NCBI GenBank assembly: GCA_026169045.1 | Contig: JAPFDH010000007.1 | Span: forward strand, 1 to 64,000 | Length of the DNA: 64,000 nucleotides | Direction: 5' to 3' | Source of the DNA: Lachnospiraceae bacterium | GTDB lineage: Bacteria; Bacillota; Clostridia; Lachnospirales; Lachnospiraceae | Part shown: in pieces, positions 1-8,777 of the stretch | How positions within the stretch are numbered: position 1 is the first letter of the stretch | Layout: each line of letters begins with the position of its first letter | The notes under the pieces: model-generated | The model's input: the letters and a program-made list of their open reading frames with translations, nothing else | Databases searched by the model: none | Told to the model about the DNA's origin: nothing | Position numbers and translations under genes: made by a program

Positions 1-44
1 ATGGTATATTTGGTTATTGGGCATATCTAATTATACCATGGATT

Positions 45-76
45 ACGGACCCTTTGTGGTCCGTTTTCTGTTTTTA
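45..76 (+). terminator. Rho-independent terminator of an upstream gene
   Basis: A perfect 7-bp stem (45-51 with 58-64), six-base loop, then a T-rich run to 76. It probably ends a transcript that enters from left of the window. Confidence 0.75.
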
Positions 77-454
77 GAACATAAAAACGGAGCCGCTGCT
101 CCATAGATGATTACTCATCTATTTTGCAACGCCCCCTTTTTAATATAGTTTGTTGCTTTCGGAATATCCACTTAGAATAAGACCGTCAAGATACACATTT
201 TCTTGCATAAATCGTCTGATCAGTGCGTGGGCAGATCATATTATTGTGATTATGCTTGGGAAAGGAATTGGGGCACTTATTACTGCAGAATAAAGAGAAA
301 AATATGCGAGACAGGTAGAAATTATTCGCATATGATTTTGCTCCTAACCCAAAGAATCTGACTTTAATGTTTCTCTTAATGAAATGTCTGATCCATGTTA
401 TCCAGATACATTTTTTGAAATGGTATAAAAGTTCAAATATAATACAACAAGAGA
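77..454. other. Intergenic stretch with small hairpins, no gene seen
   Basis: No convincing coding sequence is visible. There are two back-to-back hairpins: 89-102 (5-bp stem, GC-rich) and 103-122 (8-bp perfect stem, 4-base loop), followed by a C5T5 tract at about 133-140. A 7-bp inverted repeat pairs 302-308 with 327-333. Short open stretches around 240-430 could be decayed coding sequence, but nothing recognisable remains. Confidence 0.4.
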
Positions 455-484
455 GGAAAAGTCAAAATATATATTGACTTTTCC
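455..484. repeat. Perfect 11-bp inverted repeat overlapping the -35 box
   Basis: The arms 455-465 and 474-484 are exactly complementary around an 8-base AT loop. The right arm contains the TTGACT -35 hexamer of the next promoter, so it could be an operator. The flanking purine and pyrimidine runs also fit a bidirectional terminator. It may bind the HTH domain of the kinase encoded just downstream; that is inference. Confidence 0.55.
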
Positions 485-501
485 TTCTTTATGTTTATAA
501 T
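474..501 (+). promoter_or_regulatory. SigA-type promoter of the sugar-nucleotide operon
   Basis: TTGACT at 474-479 and TATAAT at 496-501 are separated by 16 bp. It lies 45 bp upstream of the start at 547. Confidence 0.8.
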
Positions 502-546
502 ACAAGTATGAAAGTTAAGAATTAGATTAAGACAAAGGAGTATTCC

Positions 547-1953
547 ATGGAATTTTTAAATGTAACAGAGATGGCACTTCGCTGGAACGTTCCGGTGAGA
601 AAAGTGACAGCCTGGGCCAGAGATGGGAGGATTCCCGGTGCGCAGAAAAGTGGCAGGGAATGGTTGATTCCAGCAGATAGTATTCTTCCTGTGGATGGAA
701 GGACAAAAGAGAGCAGACGGGTAAAGGATGGGATTGATATAGAGAAGACGACTGTTTCTTATACGGAAGTCGGCGGCAGTCAACGGGTGATGGAAGAATT
801 CGAAAAAAAATATAAGAAAAAGCCGGATGCCAGTGCATTTACACCATACCGTATTTGCCCCATAGGAGCTCATAGTGATCATAATCTGGGAAAAATTACT
901 GGATTTGCCATTGATAAAGGAATTCATATTGCATATGGTGTGAAACACAATGGTGTAATTGAGATAGCCAGTCTTCAATTTCCTAAAAGAGCCCAGTGGC
1001 ATGTCAGCAGTATACCGGAGGAAAGACAGGGAGATTGGGCGGATCATTTGAGAGGAGCTACACTGGCTTTGGGAAAACGATATCCGTTACGTATGGGATT
1101 GTGTGCGGTGATTGATGGGGAGTTACCCATTGGTGGATTGTCGTCTTCGGCAGCAGTGATTATTACATTTTTATCTGCTCTCAGTCGATTAAATGGAATC
1201 CGTTTGACTCAGCAGGAGTTGATTCAGATTTCCAAAGAAGCAGAAAATGTATATGTGGGAGTATCCTGCGGAAAATTGGATCAGTCCTGTGAAGTATATT
1301 GTAAGAAGAACCAGTTACTGTATTTGGATACAAAGGATGATTCTTATCGTTTGATTCCACAAAATCCGAATATGAAGCCGTATTGTTTTATGATTTTCTT
1401 TTCCGGTGTAGAGAGAAGTCTTGCCGGATCGAAGTTTAATATGCGTGTGGATGAAGCAAGGGCAGCAGCGTATGCATTGAAGGCATTTGCTGGTTTGCCT
1501 TATGGGAAGATGGAAGAGACAAATTTGCGGGATGTTCCCAGAGAAATCTTTGAAGAATATAAGGATCGCTTACCGGATAATTGGAAGAAACGTGCGACAC
1601 ACTGGTATACTGAGTGGGAAAGAGTAGAAGCCGGTGCAAAAGCCTGGGAAGCTGGGGATATTGAGGAATTCGGACGATTATCGTTTGCTTCTGGTAAGAG
1701 TAGCATTGAAAATTGGGAAACAGGGTCTCCAGAATTGATAAAGCTATATGAGCTGATGCGTGAAACGGAAGGAATTTATGGAGGACGTTTTTCCGGTGCT
1801 GGTTTTAAAGGATGCTGTATGGCTATTGTAAATCCAGACTATATTCCTGCGATTTCTGAAAAAATTACAAACGGATATTTAGAAGCGTTTCCTCATTTAA
1901 GGGGAAAGTTTTCCATACATATTTGTAAAAGTGCAGACGGGGTGAAATTATGA
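547..1953 (+). CDS. GHMP (galactokinase-like) sugar kinase with N-terminal HTH domain
   Basis: Predicted to phosphorylate C1 of a sugar in the cytoplasm. Residues 1-48 resemble an excisionase/MerR-type helix-turn-helix (NVTEMALRWNVPVRKVTAWA, then a GREW wing). A GHMP kinase follows: substrate motif CPIGAHSDHN (104-113), phosphate loop GGLSSSAAV (196-204), GKLDQ with the likely catalytic Asp245, and a C-terminal GxFSGAGFKGC motif. The motif CPIGAHSDHN diverges from the galactokinase GEHTDY signature, and a real galK lies at 43424, so the substrate is probably not galactose. A uronic acid such as glucuronate fits the downstream UDP-sugar genes, but this is inference. The start is fixed by AAAGGAG at 535-541. 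The stop overlaps the next gene by 4 bp, indicating translational coupling. Fusion to a DNA-binding domain is unusual. Confidence 0.8.
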   Translation: MEFLNVTEMALRWNVPVRKVTAWARDGRIPGAQKSGREWLIPADSILPVDGRTKESRRVKDGIDIEKTTVSYTEVGGSQRVMEEFEKKYKKKPDASAFTPYRICPIGAHSDHNLGKITGFAIDKGIHIAYGVKHNGVIEIASLQFPKRAQWHVSSIPEERQGDWADHLRGATLALGKRYPLRMGLCAVIDGELPIGGLSSSAAVIITFLSALSRLNGIRLTQQELIQISKEAENVYVGVSCGKLDQSCEVYCKKNQLLYLDTKDDSYRLIPQNPNMKPYCFMIFFSGVERSLAGSKFNMRVDEARAAAYALKAFAGLPYGKMEETNLRDVPREIFEEYKDRLPDNWKKRATHWYTEWERVEAGAKAWEAGDIEEFGRLSFASGKSSIENWETGSPELIKLYELMRETEGIYGGRFSGAGFKGCCMAIVNPDYIPAISEKITNGYLEAFPHLRGKFSIHICKSADGVKL

Positions 1954-2687
1954 AATGTTTAATACTTGCTGCGGGATATGCTACAAGGCTGTATCCCCTC
2001 ACAGAAAATTTTCCAAAGCCACTGTTAAAAGTGGGGGAAAAGACTATTTTGGATTGGCTGTTGGATGATATTGACGCATCCGGAGAAATCGATGAATATG
2101 TGGTGATTTCCAATCATAAGTATGTATCGCATTTTGAAGCATGGGCAAAGGATAAACCATATCCGGTTACGGTGGTGGATGATGGTACATCCAGTAACGA
2201 AACAAGATTAGGTGCTGTACGGGATATTCAGTTTGCTATTGAATCGTTGCATTTGGATAGCGATATGCTGGTGATGGCAGGAGATAATGTTTTGGATTTC
2301 AGTATGAAATCGTTTATTAAATATGCTTTGGAAAAACAGTCTTCCTGTATTATGCGCTATTATGAAGCTGATCCTGCAAAGTTAAAAAAATGCGGTGTTG
2401 TACAAATTGATAATGAAGATCGCATTTTGTCTATGGAAGAAAAACCGGAAGAACCAAAATCCAATTGGTGTTGTCCTCCATTTTATTATTACACAAAAGA
2501 AGATAGCAAAAAAATAGCAGAAGGAATCAAAGCTGGATGTGGAATCGATGCACCGGGAAGTTATATTGCCTGGTTATGTCAGGAAACTAGTGTATATGCT
2601 ATGGAAATGCCGGGAAAACGATATGATATTGGAAATTTAGAGAGTTATAAACAGGTCCAGAACGATTATAAGGGGATAAATAAATGA
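1950..2687 (+). CDS. Sugar-1-phosphate nucleotidyltransferase
   Basis: A 245-aa NTP_transferase (GT-A-like) enzyme, predicted to activate a sugar 1-phosphate to an NDP-sugar. The N-terminus has the nucleotide-binding signature LAAGYATRLYPLTENFPKPL, and MAGDNVL supplies the metal-binding Asp. It sits between the kinase and the epimerase with ATGA overlaps at both ends (1950-1953 and 2684-2687), so the three genes are one translationally coupled operon. Kinase plus nucleotidyltransferase is the normal salvage route from free sugar to nucleotide sugar. The sugar and nucleotide are not readable from sequence. Confidence 0.85.
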   Translation: MKCLILAAGYATRLYPLTENFPKPLLKVGEKTILDWLLDDIDASGEIDEYVVISNHKYVSHFEAWAKDKPYPVTVVDDGTSSNETRLGAVRDIQFAIESLHLDSDMLVMAGDNVLDFSMKSFIKYALEKQSSCIMRYYEADPAKLKKCGVVQIDNEDRILSMEEKPEEPKSNWCCPPFYYYTKEDSKKIAEGIKAGCGIDAPGSYIAWLCQETSVYAMEMPGKRYDIGNLESYKQVQNDYKGINK

Positions 2688-3772
2688 GAGAAGTGAATGT
2701 TTTATTGGAGGGAAAAACCATTCTGGTGACAGGGGCTGCCGGATTTATCGGAGCCAATCTGGTGATGGAATTATTCCGTACAGTAGAGAATGTATCCATT
2801 GTGGGAATTGATAGTTGTAATGATTATTACGATGTAAAACTAAAGGAATATCGTTTGGGAGAAATTGAAAGCTTAACAGAACAAAAGAAAAAAAGCAGCT
2901 GGACATTTATAAAAGGAAATATTGCCGATAAAACATTGATCGATGAGATTTTTGCCCAATATAAGCCATCTGTGGTAGTAAATTTGGCTGCGCAGGCTGG
3001 GGTGCGTTATTCTATTACGAATCCCGATGCTTACATAGAAAGTAATTTGATTGGATTTTATAATATTTTGGAAGCCTGTCGTCATTCTTATGATGGGGGA
3101 GAAAACGGTGTAGAACATTTGGTATATGCATCTAGTTCTTCTGTATATGGTTCCAATAAAAAGGTTCCGTATTCCACGGAGGATAAGGTGGATAATCCTG
3201 TGAGCTTGTATGCAGCTACAAAGAAATCCAATGAGTTAATGGCACATGCCTATTCAAAATTGTACAATATTCCATCTACAGGTTTGCGCTTTTTTACCGT
3301 ATATGGTCCGGCCGGTCGTCCGGATATGGCTTATTTTGGTTTTACCAATAAGTTATTGAAAGGAGAAACCATACAGATTTTTAATTATGGAAATTGTAAA
3401 AGAGATTTCACCTATGTGGATGATATTGTAGAAGGTGTAAAACGAGTGATGCAATGTGCTCCGGAAAAAAAGAATGGAGAAGATGGTTTACCGATTCCAC
3501 CTTATGCGGTTTATAATATTGGAAACAGTAATCCAGAAAATTTGTTGGATTTTGTACAGATTTTACAGGAAGAACTTACGCGTGCAGGAGTTTTGGATCA
3601 GGATTATGATTTTGAGGCACATAAAAAATTAGTTCCTATGCAGCCAGGCGATGTACCGGTTACATTTGCTGATACCAGTGCATTGGAAGAAGATTTTGGA
3701 TTTCGTCCGTCTACTCCCCTTCGTGAAGGATTGCGCCGTTTCGCACAGTGGTATCACAAATTTTATCAATAA
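2684..3772 (+). CDS. NAD-dependent nucleotide-sugar epimerase (UDP-glucuronate 4-epimerase-like)
   Basis: A 362-aa extended short-chain dehydrogenase. The Rossmann motif TGAAGFIGANL lies near residue 17, followed by the Ser/Tyr/Lys catalytic set (ASSSSVYG, then YAATKKSNE). The segment NDYYDVKLKEYRL after the second strand resembles UDP-glucuronate 4-epimerases more than GalE. Expected role: interconversion of UDP-glucuronate and UDP-galacturonate for capsule or other polysaccharide. It starts in a 4-bp overlap with the nucleotidyltransferase and is followed by a strong terminator. The convergent neighbour at 3839 is a UDP-sugar dehydrogenase, which would supply the UDP-uronate. Confidence 0.82.
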   Translation: MREVNVLLEGKTILVTGAAGFIGANLVMELFRTVENVSIVGIDSCNDYYDVKLKEYRLGEIESLTEQKKKSSWTFIKGNIADKTLIDEIFAQYKPSVVVNLAAQAGVRYSITNPDAYIESNLIGFYNILEACRHSYDGGENGVEHLVYASSSSVYGSNKKVPYSTEDKVDNPVSLYAATKKSNELMAHAYSKLYNIPSTGLRFFTVYGPAGRPDMAYFGFTNKLLKGETIQIFNYGNCKRDFTYVDDIVEGVKRVMQCAPEKKNGEDGLPIPPYAVYNIGNSNPENLLDFVQILQEELTRAGVLDQDYDFEAHKKLVPMQPGDVPVTFADTSALEEDFGFRPSTPLREGLRRFAQWYHKFYQ

Positions 3773-3785
3773 AAGTGATTTGAAA

Positions 3786-3818
3786 GAAAGCCGGACTTTT
3801 CTTTGAGGTCCGGCTTTC
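3786..3818. terminator. Bidirectional terminator between convergent genes
   Basis: An 11-bp perfect stem (3786-3796 with 3808-3818) with A-rich left and T-rich right flanks, between the epimerase (+) and the dehydrogenase (-). Confidence 0.8.
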
Positions 3819-3838
3819 AATCATTTCTCTTAAAAAAT

Positions 3839-5326
3839 TTAATCTCTTCTAAAAAGATCGCGGGTATATACTTTCTCTTTCACATCGTCAAGACAGCTGT
3901 TGTATCGGTTAGCGATAATTGCTTGACTCATTTTTTTGAATTTCTTTAAATCGTTTACAATCTTACTTCCAAAAAAGGTGCTGCCGTTTTCCAGGGTCGG
4001 TTCATAGATAATGACCGTTGCCCCCTTGGCTTTAATACGTTTCATGACACCCTGAATCGCCGATTGACGGAAATTATCACTATTACTTTTCATGGTCAGA
4101 CGGAAAATACCAATTACAATTTCTTTTTCATTGTTTGTGTCAAAATCACCTTCACTATAGGAGTATCCTCCGGCCATCTGAAGAACCTGATCGGCGATGA
4201 AATCTTTTCTTGTGCGGTTGCTTTCGACGATTGCGCTCATCATATTTTGAGGGACATTGTCAAAGTTTGCTAAAAGCTGTTTCGTATCCTTAGGAAGACA
4301 GTAGCCACCATAACCAAAGGACGGGTTATTGTAATGAGTACCGATTCGGGGATCGAGACATACACCATTGATAATCGCCTGTGTATCAAGACCTTTTGTC
4401 TCAGCATAGGTGTCCAGTTCATTGAAGTAGCTGACGCGAAGTGCCAGATAGGTGTTTGCAAATAGTTTAACCGCTTCGGCTTCGGTGAAACCGATAAATA
4501 AAGTAGGAATATTTTCTTTTAATGCGCCTTGTTGAAGCAGTTCTGCGAATGTGTGAGCAGCCTGATTGATACGTTCGCTACCGTCTGTGGAGACAATGAT
4601 ACGGGATGGATATAAGTTATCATAAAGTGCCTTCGATTCACGAAGAAATTCCGGGCTGAAAATAATATTGGATGTGTGATATTTTTCACGGACAGAAGTA
4701 GTATAGCCAACCGGAATCGTGGATTTGATTACCATGATAGCATTGGGATTAACTTTTAAAACTAATTCAATAACTGCTTCCACGGCAGAGGTGTCAAAGT
4801 AATTTTTCTTACTGTCATAGTTTGTGGGAGCAGCGATTACTACAAAATCGGCATTTTTGTAAGCAGATTCGCCATCCAGGGTGGCGGTTAAATTCAGATC
4901 TTTTTCTGCCAGGTATTTTTCAATATATTCATCTTGAATGGGAGATTTCCTGTGATTAATTTGTTCCACCTTTTCAGGTATAATATCCACAGCTGTCACA
5001 TGATTGTGCTGAGCCAGTAAAGTTGCAATGGATAAACCGACATATCCGGTGCCTGCGACCGCAATACGGTAGGGTTTTAATGGATTTGATGTGCTGGTAG
5101 TTGGCTTTGGGGATTCGTTTATATACAAATCTGTGATTTCAAAATCGAGGGTTTCAGCCAAAGCTTCCAACTGATCAATGGAGGGTTTGTAGGTTTCACT
5201 TTCCAGCCGTCCGATCATAGAACGATTGATGCCTGTGCGTTCAGCCAATTGGGATTGGGTAAGTCCCTTCGATTTTCTGAGTTTTAATACGGTTTCTGCT
5301 AAAAGAGCGGAAGAGAATTTTTTCAT
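3839..5326 (-). CDS. UDP-glucose/UDP-hexose 6-dehydrogenase with N-terminal XRE-type HTH
   Basis: Residues 10-65 form a Cro/XRE helix-turn-helix ([20 protein letters not shown]). A UDP-glucose/GDP-mannose dehydrogenase follows: NAD motif GTGYVG (92-97), [10 protein letters not shown], and [10 protein letters not shown] with catalytic Cys343. It should oxidise UDP-glucose to UDP-glucuronate with two NAD+. The enzyme part is about 410 aa, a normal length for the family. The start is preceded by GAAAGG on the minus strand. The fused DNA-binding domain suggests autoregulation or sensing of UDP-sugar/NAD state, which is inference. The gene converges on the epimerase operon. Confidence 0.88.
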   Translation of the reverse strand: MKKFSSALLAETVLKLRKSKGLTQSQLAERTGINRSMIGRLESETYKPSIDQLEALAETLDFEITDLYINESPKPTTSTSNPLKPYRIAVAGTGYVGLSIATLLAQHNHVTAVDIIPEKVEQINHRKSPIQDEYIEKYLAEKDLNLTATLDGESAYKNADFVVIAAPTNYDSKKNYFDTSAVEAVIELVLKVNPNAIMVIKSTIPVGYTTSVREKYHTSNIIFSPEFLRESKALYDNLYPSRIIVSTDGSERINQAAHTFAELLQQGALKENIPTLFIGFTEAEAVKLFANTYLALRVSYFNELDTYAETKGLDTQAIINGVCLDPRIGTHYNNPSFGYGGYCLPKDTKQLLANFDNVPQNMMSAIVESNRTRKDFIADQVLQMAGGYSYSEGDFDTNNEKEIVIGIFRLTMKSNSDNFRQSAIQGVMKRIKAKGATVIIYEPTLENGSTFFGSKIVNDLKKFKKMSQAIIANRYNSCLDDVKEKVYTRDLFRRD

Positions 5327-5699
5327 AATTAAAACAACCTTTCTTTCATATTATGCAAAAATTTGGTAACTATTTTGAAACATACATGAGCAGGAGATTC
5401 GCCTCATAGAGGCACTTTTGCGAATGGACTCTGAATGGTCACTAAATTCAGTATTTTTAATAGGCAGTATAAGATATATCAAGGCAAAGATATCATAAAC
5501 AACAAAAATAGTCAATAATACATTGCTGCTAATATAAAATTCTGTTTTAAATAGCATTTGATAAATGCATTTGTGAAGAAGAAAATTAAAAGAATGTAAT
5601 ATTAGGAAGTTTCATGGACTTTTTTATATCTGAGATAAAGAGATTCATGATTATAGGAATTGTTAAGACAAAACCTATGTAGTAGATAAGGAGATTTGG
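5327..5699. other. Divergent intergenic region, promoter-containing
   Basis: It separates the dehydrogenase (-) from the VanZ gene (+). Two nested inverted repeats are visible: GCCTC/GAGGC at 5401-5413 and ATTCGC/GCGAAT at 5397-5402 and 5420-5425. The rest is AT-rich with no clear -35/-10 pair and no convincing gene. AAGGAG lies just before the start at 5700. Confidence 0.4.
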
Positions 5700-6923
5700 A
5701 TGAATAAGGTAGCGGTGGGAATTACAGGGATTCTATTCGTGTTATTTTTTGTTTTTTCTTTTCAAAGGAATGCTTCGGTAACGGTAGATTCTGGAAATCT
5801 CACCACCATAGAGCAAACGACGGACAGTCGACGCCGAACGGATTACGTGGATGAAAATGGTGTGATCACCATGCATCCCACAAATGGTTATGCCACCAGG
5901 ATACAGATTTTGGATGAACGGGAAAATCCGGTAGAGGAATACTATTTAGATGCGGATGGAAATCCTGTGGAGAGGCCGGGAGGATATTATGGGATAAAAC
6001 GAATTTATGATGACGAAGATCTCTGTATCCAATATATCTATGTGGATCAGGAAGGCAAACCCATTCGGATTTCTTCTGGTTATGCTTCGGTGAGACAGGT
6101 GTATGCTGAAAATCGTCGGGTAAAGGAAGTATATTACTTGGATGAAAAAGATGATCCATGTCCGCTGTATACAGGACAATATGGGGAACGCAGAGAATAC
6201 GATGAGGATGGAAGGAATATCCGTACGATTTATATTGATCAAGATGGAACTCCTATGGAAAATCAAAAGGGTTATAGCAGTGTGGTTCGGGAGTATAATG
6301 AGGATGGGCAGATCACAATGGAGTGGTATTATGACCTGGATGAAAAGAAAGTGGATATTGGAAGAGGACAGTATGGTTCAAAGAGGCTTTATGAAGATGG
6401 TGTCTATATCTCTTCAGTGGTCGTGGATGAAGAGGGAAATGAACTGTTTTTCTTTGATCAGTTGCTTCAGAAAAATCCCTGGATTGTGGCAATATCTGGT
6501 ATTCTGTTTATGCTTTTCCCCTTGTTTTTAAAAAGAAAGCTACGGATTGGTCTGACAATTGTATATATCGGTTTTATTCTTTATATGACTCTTTTGATCC
6601 GTGAAAGTGGAGAGCAAACGAGTAATTTGGAACTATTTTGGTCCTATCGGTTATTTTTTGAACGATCCGAATTGGGATTGGAGATACTTAACAATATTTG
6701 GCTGTTTCTTCCCTTTGGAGCAATGCTTTGTTCATTAGATCAGGAAGGAAAATGGAAAATCTGGTTTATCGCATTGGGATTGACGGTTATCATCGAATGT
6801 GTGCAGTATCTATTTGGATTGGGATTATGTGAAGTGGATGATATGATCAGTAACAGTCTGGGAGCTTGGTTGGGATGGGGATGTTATCGCGAAGCAGAGC
6901 GATGGAAAAGAAAGAAGAATTAA
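5700..6923 (+). CDS. VanZ-domain membrane protein with extracytoplasmic YD-like repeats
   Basis: A 407-aa protein. Residues 5-22 form a signal anchor. About residues 40-255 contain five or six imperfect repeats of roughly 36 aa built on YxDxxGxP...GY...Y, probably a beta-rich extracytoplasmic region. The C-terminal 140 residues have four or five hydrophobic segments with the VanZ-family pattern (NNIWLFLPFGAML, then VIIECVQYLFGLG, then VDDMISNSLGAWLG). VanZ-family proteins are linked to teicoplanin resistance in enterococci, but most homologues have no known role. The repeat domain in front of VanZ is less usual. It is a single gene with its own ribosome site. Confidence 0.75.
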   Translation: MNKVAVGITGILFVLFFVFSFQRNASVTVDSGNLTTIEQTTDSRRRTDYVDENGVITMHPTNGYATRIQILDERENPVEEYYLDADGNPVERPGGYYGIKRIYDDEDLCIQYIYVDQEGKPIRISSGYASVRQVYAENRRVKEVYYLDEKDDPCPLYTGQYGERREYDEDGRNIRTIYIDQDGTPMENQKGYSSVVREYNEDGQITMEWYYDLDEKKVDIGRGQYGSKRLYEDGVYISSVVVDEEGNELFFFDQLLQKNPWIVAISGILFMLFPLFLKRKLRIGLTIVYIGFILYMTLLIRESGEQTSNLELFWSYRLFFERSELGLEILNNIWLFLPFGAMLCSLDQEGKWKIWFIALGLTVIIECVQYLFGLGLCEVDDMISNSLGAWLGWGCYREAERWKRKKN

Positions 6924-7002
6924 ATCCGGAGTTCTTATATTATCCAGTTGGTAACAGATTCGAGATTGTTACTTCATGTGTTTAGATTCTGATATACATT
7001 GC

Positions 7003-7030
7003 TTTTCCTATCAATATGTGATAGTATAAT
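7003..7030 (+). promoter_or_regulatory. Probable promoter of the peptide locus
   Basis: TATAAT at 7025-7030. The best-spaced -35 is weak (TTTTCC, 7003-7008, 16-bp spacer). An inverted repeat CTATCA/TGATAG (7008-7013 and 7019-7024) fills the spacer and could be an operator. Confidence 0.5.
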
Positions 7031-7112
7031 TATGTTTATGAATTTGTAAAATCTGAATATGTAATATTTCCAAAAGAGAAAATTCGATTTTAACAGGAGA
7101 GGAGATGATACG

Positions 7113-7247
7113 ATGGAAAAGCAGAAATATGAGGCACCAGAGATGGAAATCGTACATTTTGAGACCGAAGATGTGATTACAACATCTGGGCTTGAGGGCG
7201 ATTTTATTGGAACAGCACCAGATTTTGAATGGGGAGAATGGCCGTAA
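7113..7247 (+). CDS. Precursor-like small peptide 1 (44 aa)
   Basis: Encodes a 44-aa peptide with leader-like N-terminus MEKQKYEAPEMEIVHFETED, then VITTSG, then an acidic, aromatic tail (GTAPDFEWGEWP). The leader pattern Y-E-x-P-x-M/L-E-x-I-x-F-x-x-E-D-V-I-x-T-S-G recurs in two other small genes at 8284 and 8615. Ribosome site AGGAGAGGAG lies about 10 bp upstream. The YxxP element resembles leaders recognised by PqqD-like (RRE) proteins, and a PqqD-like gene lies at 8895. I infer a ribosomally made, post-translationally modified peptide; the product is unknown. Confidence 0.75.
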   Translation: MEKQKYEAPEMEIVHFETEDVITTSGLEGDFIGTAPDFEWGEWP

Positions 7248-7327
7248 AGAAAAGCAAAATATATGGATATATGTGGCAGACAGGGAATCCGCTGTCTGCC
7301 AATTTTGTATAGTGCGAAAGGATTGTA

Positions 7328-8098
7328 ATGACAATGGAGAACAGAGAATTTTATTGGATACGGCTGGCTGGGATTCCTCTCTGGATTGCTCCCCACTGTT
7401 TGGAGTTGCGGGAATTTTTTCGAGATTATATCATTTGCCCCACCGAGAGGGATCAGAAAGTGTTTCAAAATCTGATGGGACAGGAATCTCCGATCCAGGT
7501 GAGTCTGGACGAGATGAAGAGAGAATCTGATTCTGGTGAGATAAAGTATTCCCTGCCTTATTTGGAAAGCCTGGCTTTTTACCGAAAGATATGTCATATC
7601 CTTTTGAAAGAAGGGATTGTATTGTTCCATTCCTCTGCTTTAGCAATTCATGGAAAAGCCATTTTGTTTACAGCAGCCAGTGGGACAGGAAAATCTACCC
7701 ATGCCAGATTGTGGAGGGATTATTTTGGATCGGAAGTGACGATGATTAATGATGATAAGCCCTTGCTTAAGGTGAGAGAGGATAAAGTAACAGTGTATGG
7801 TACACCCTATGGCGGGAAGGAAGGACTTCATACCAATACCGAAGCATTGGTAGCTGCCATTGTTGTTCTTCATCAGGCAGAAGAGAATGCGATACAGCGG
7901 ATATCGTTCGGAGAGGCTTACCCAGCATTGTTGAATCAGACCTATAGAAGGAAGGATGTGGCTGGAATGGTACAGACGATGGATTTGGTGGATACATTGG
8001 CGAAGCTTCCTGTTTACCGGCTGGGTTGTACCATTTCAAAAGAGGCAGTGGAAGTGGTATATAGACAGTTAAAGGAAGATGGATATTTAGGAGATTGA
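7328..8098 (+). CDS. HPr-kinase-like ATP-binding protein, putative peptide kinase
   Basis: A 256-aa protein whose C-terminal half resembles the HprK/PEP-carboxykinase fold. It has Walker A AASGTGKSTHARLW (116-129) and an Asp pair in MINDDKP (141-143 region). It lacks the N-terminal HprK domain and the full phosphatase signature. Similar kinases occur in some lasso-peptide clusters, where one (paeninodin) phosphorylates the peptide C-terminus. Here it lies between precursor 1 and precursor 2, so a peptide substrate is a reasonable inference. An ATG two codons further in is an alternative start. Confidence 0.75.
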   Translation: MTMENREFYWIRLAGIPLWIAPHCLELREFFRDYIICPTERDQKVFQNLMGQESPIQVSLDEMKRESDSGEIKYSLPYLESLAFYRKICHILLKEGIVLFHSSALAIHGKAILFTAASGTGKSTHARLWRDYFGSEVTMINDDKPLLKVREDKVTVYGTPYGGKEGLHTNTEALVAAIVVLHQAEENAIQRISFGEAYPALLNQTYRRKDVAGMVQTMDLVDTLAKLPVYRLGCTISKEAVEVVYRQLKEDGYLGD

Positions 8099-8174
8099 AG
8101 TAGGATGTTATAGTCATCAAAATGATATGGTTCTGGTAATGGTAGAAAAGAGAAAAGTAGTGTCAAAAATAGTC

Positions 8175-8202
8175 TTTACAATTTTTGAAATTATGCTATA
8201 AT
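8175..8202 (+). promoter_or_regulatory. Promoter of precursor 2
   Basis: TTTACA (8175-8180), 16-bp spacer, TATAAT (8197-8202) with an extended TG-type -10. Precursor 2 therefore has its own transcript. Confidence 0.75.
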
Positions 8203-8283
8203 CAGAAACGAATAAAGAAACTGTACAAATATGGTTAGCATATCTACAAATTTACAATTGTTTGGATGAAGGAGCTGTTAATT

Positions 8284-8430
8284 ATGAAAAAAACAAGCTA
8301 TGAAAAACCGATGTTGGAGATTATTGGCTTTGAGACAGAAGATGTGATTCGTACTTCCGGACTTAGTGACGGAGATCCAGGTGGAACCGCGCCGGATTTT
8401 GATTGGGATGATAGTTGGCCATGGAACTGA
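8284..8430 (+). CDS. Precursor-like small peptide 2 (48 aa)
   Basis: A 48-aa peptide: leader MKKTSYEKPMLEIIGFETED, boundary VIRTSG, tail ending DFDWDDSWPWN. The leader aligns residue for residue with peptide 1, and both tails contain GTAPDF(E/D)W. GAAGGAG sits 8 bp upstream. It has its own promoter and a strong terminator just after the stop, so it can be expressed far above the enzymes, as is typical of precursor genes. Modification and activity are unknown. Confidence 0.78.
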   Translation: MKKTSYEKPMLEIIGFETEDVIRTSGLSDGDPGGTAPDFDWDDSWPWN

Positions 8431-8441
8431 TCTTGTGGCTA

Positions 8442-8475
8442 GGCCGGAAAAGTTTTTGACTTTTCCGGTCTTTTG
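8442..8475 (+). terminator. Terminator after precursor 2
   Basis: 12-bp stem (8442-8453 with 8459-8470, one wobble pair) followed by TTTTG and more Ts. Confidence 0.85.
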
Positions 8476-8530
8476 TTTTGGATAGAGCTCATTGTAAAGG
8501 GGATGAAAAAGAAGTGCTGTGATTCGGTAC

Positions 8531-8559
8531 TTGTATGGAAGCAGCAAATGTGTTATACT
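8531..8559 (+). promoter_or_regulatory. Promoter of precursor 3
   Basis: TTGTAT (8531-8536), 17-bp spacer, TATACT (8554-8559). Confidence 0.7.
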
Positions 8560-8614
8560 TGACACGTACTTGAAATTTATGACAAAAGATTAGAATAAAG
8601 GAGTGTGCTTTTTG

Positions 8615-8746
8615 ATGAAAGAAAGATATGAAGTACCTATGATGGAAGTGATTACCTTTGCCTGTGAGGATATTATTACAACAAGTGGTGTGATTATAGA
8701 TCCTAATCCAGACGTAGATGGACCAGAGGTTGACTTTGAGGATTAA
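8615..8746 (+). CDS. Precursor-like small peptide 3 (43 aa)
   Basis: A 43-aa peptide: leader MKERYEVPMMEVITFACED, boundary IITTSG, then a very acidic Pro/Asp/Glu tail of 19 residues. The tail after SG has no Ser, Thr, Tyr or Lys. A Cys occurs in the leader where the others have Thr (FACED versus FETED). AAAGGAG lies upstream, and a TTG in frame one codon before the ATG is possible. It has its own promoter and terminator, like peptide 2. If the neighbouring kinase acts on all three peptides, only the conserved T/S of the boundary could accept phosphate here. Confidence 0.75.
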   Translation: MKERYEVPMMEVITFACEDIITTSGVIIDPNPDVDGPEVDFED

Positions 8747-8777
8747 TTTACTGTTTTAAAATGAAATAAAGTACGTC

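Noticed and set aside
547-1953. galK annotation for the first kinase
   Set aside because: The galactokinase signature is altered and a canonical galK with galT is present at 43424.
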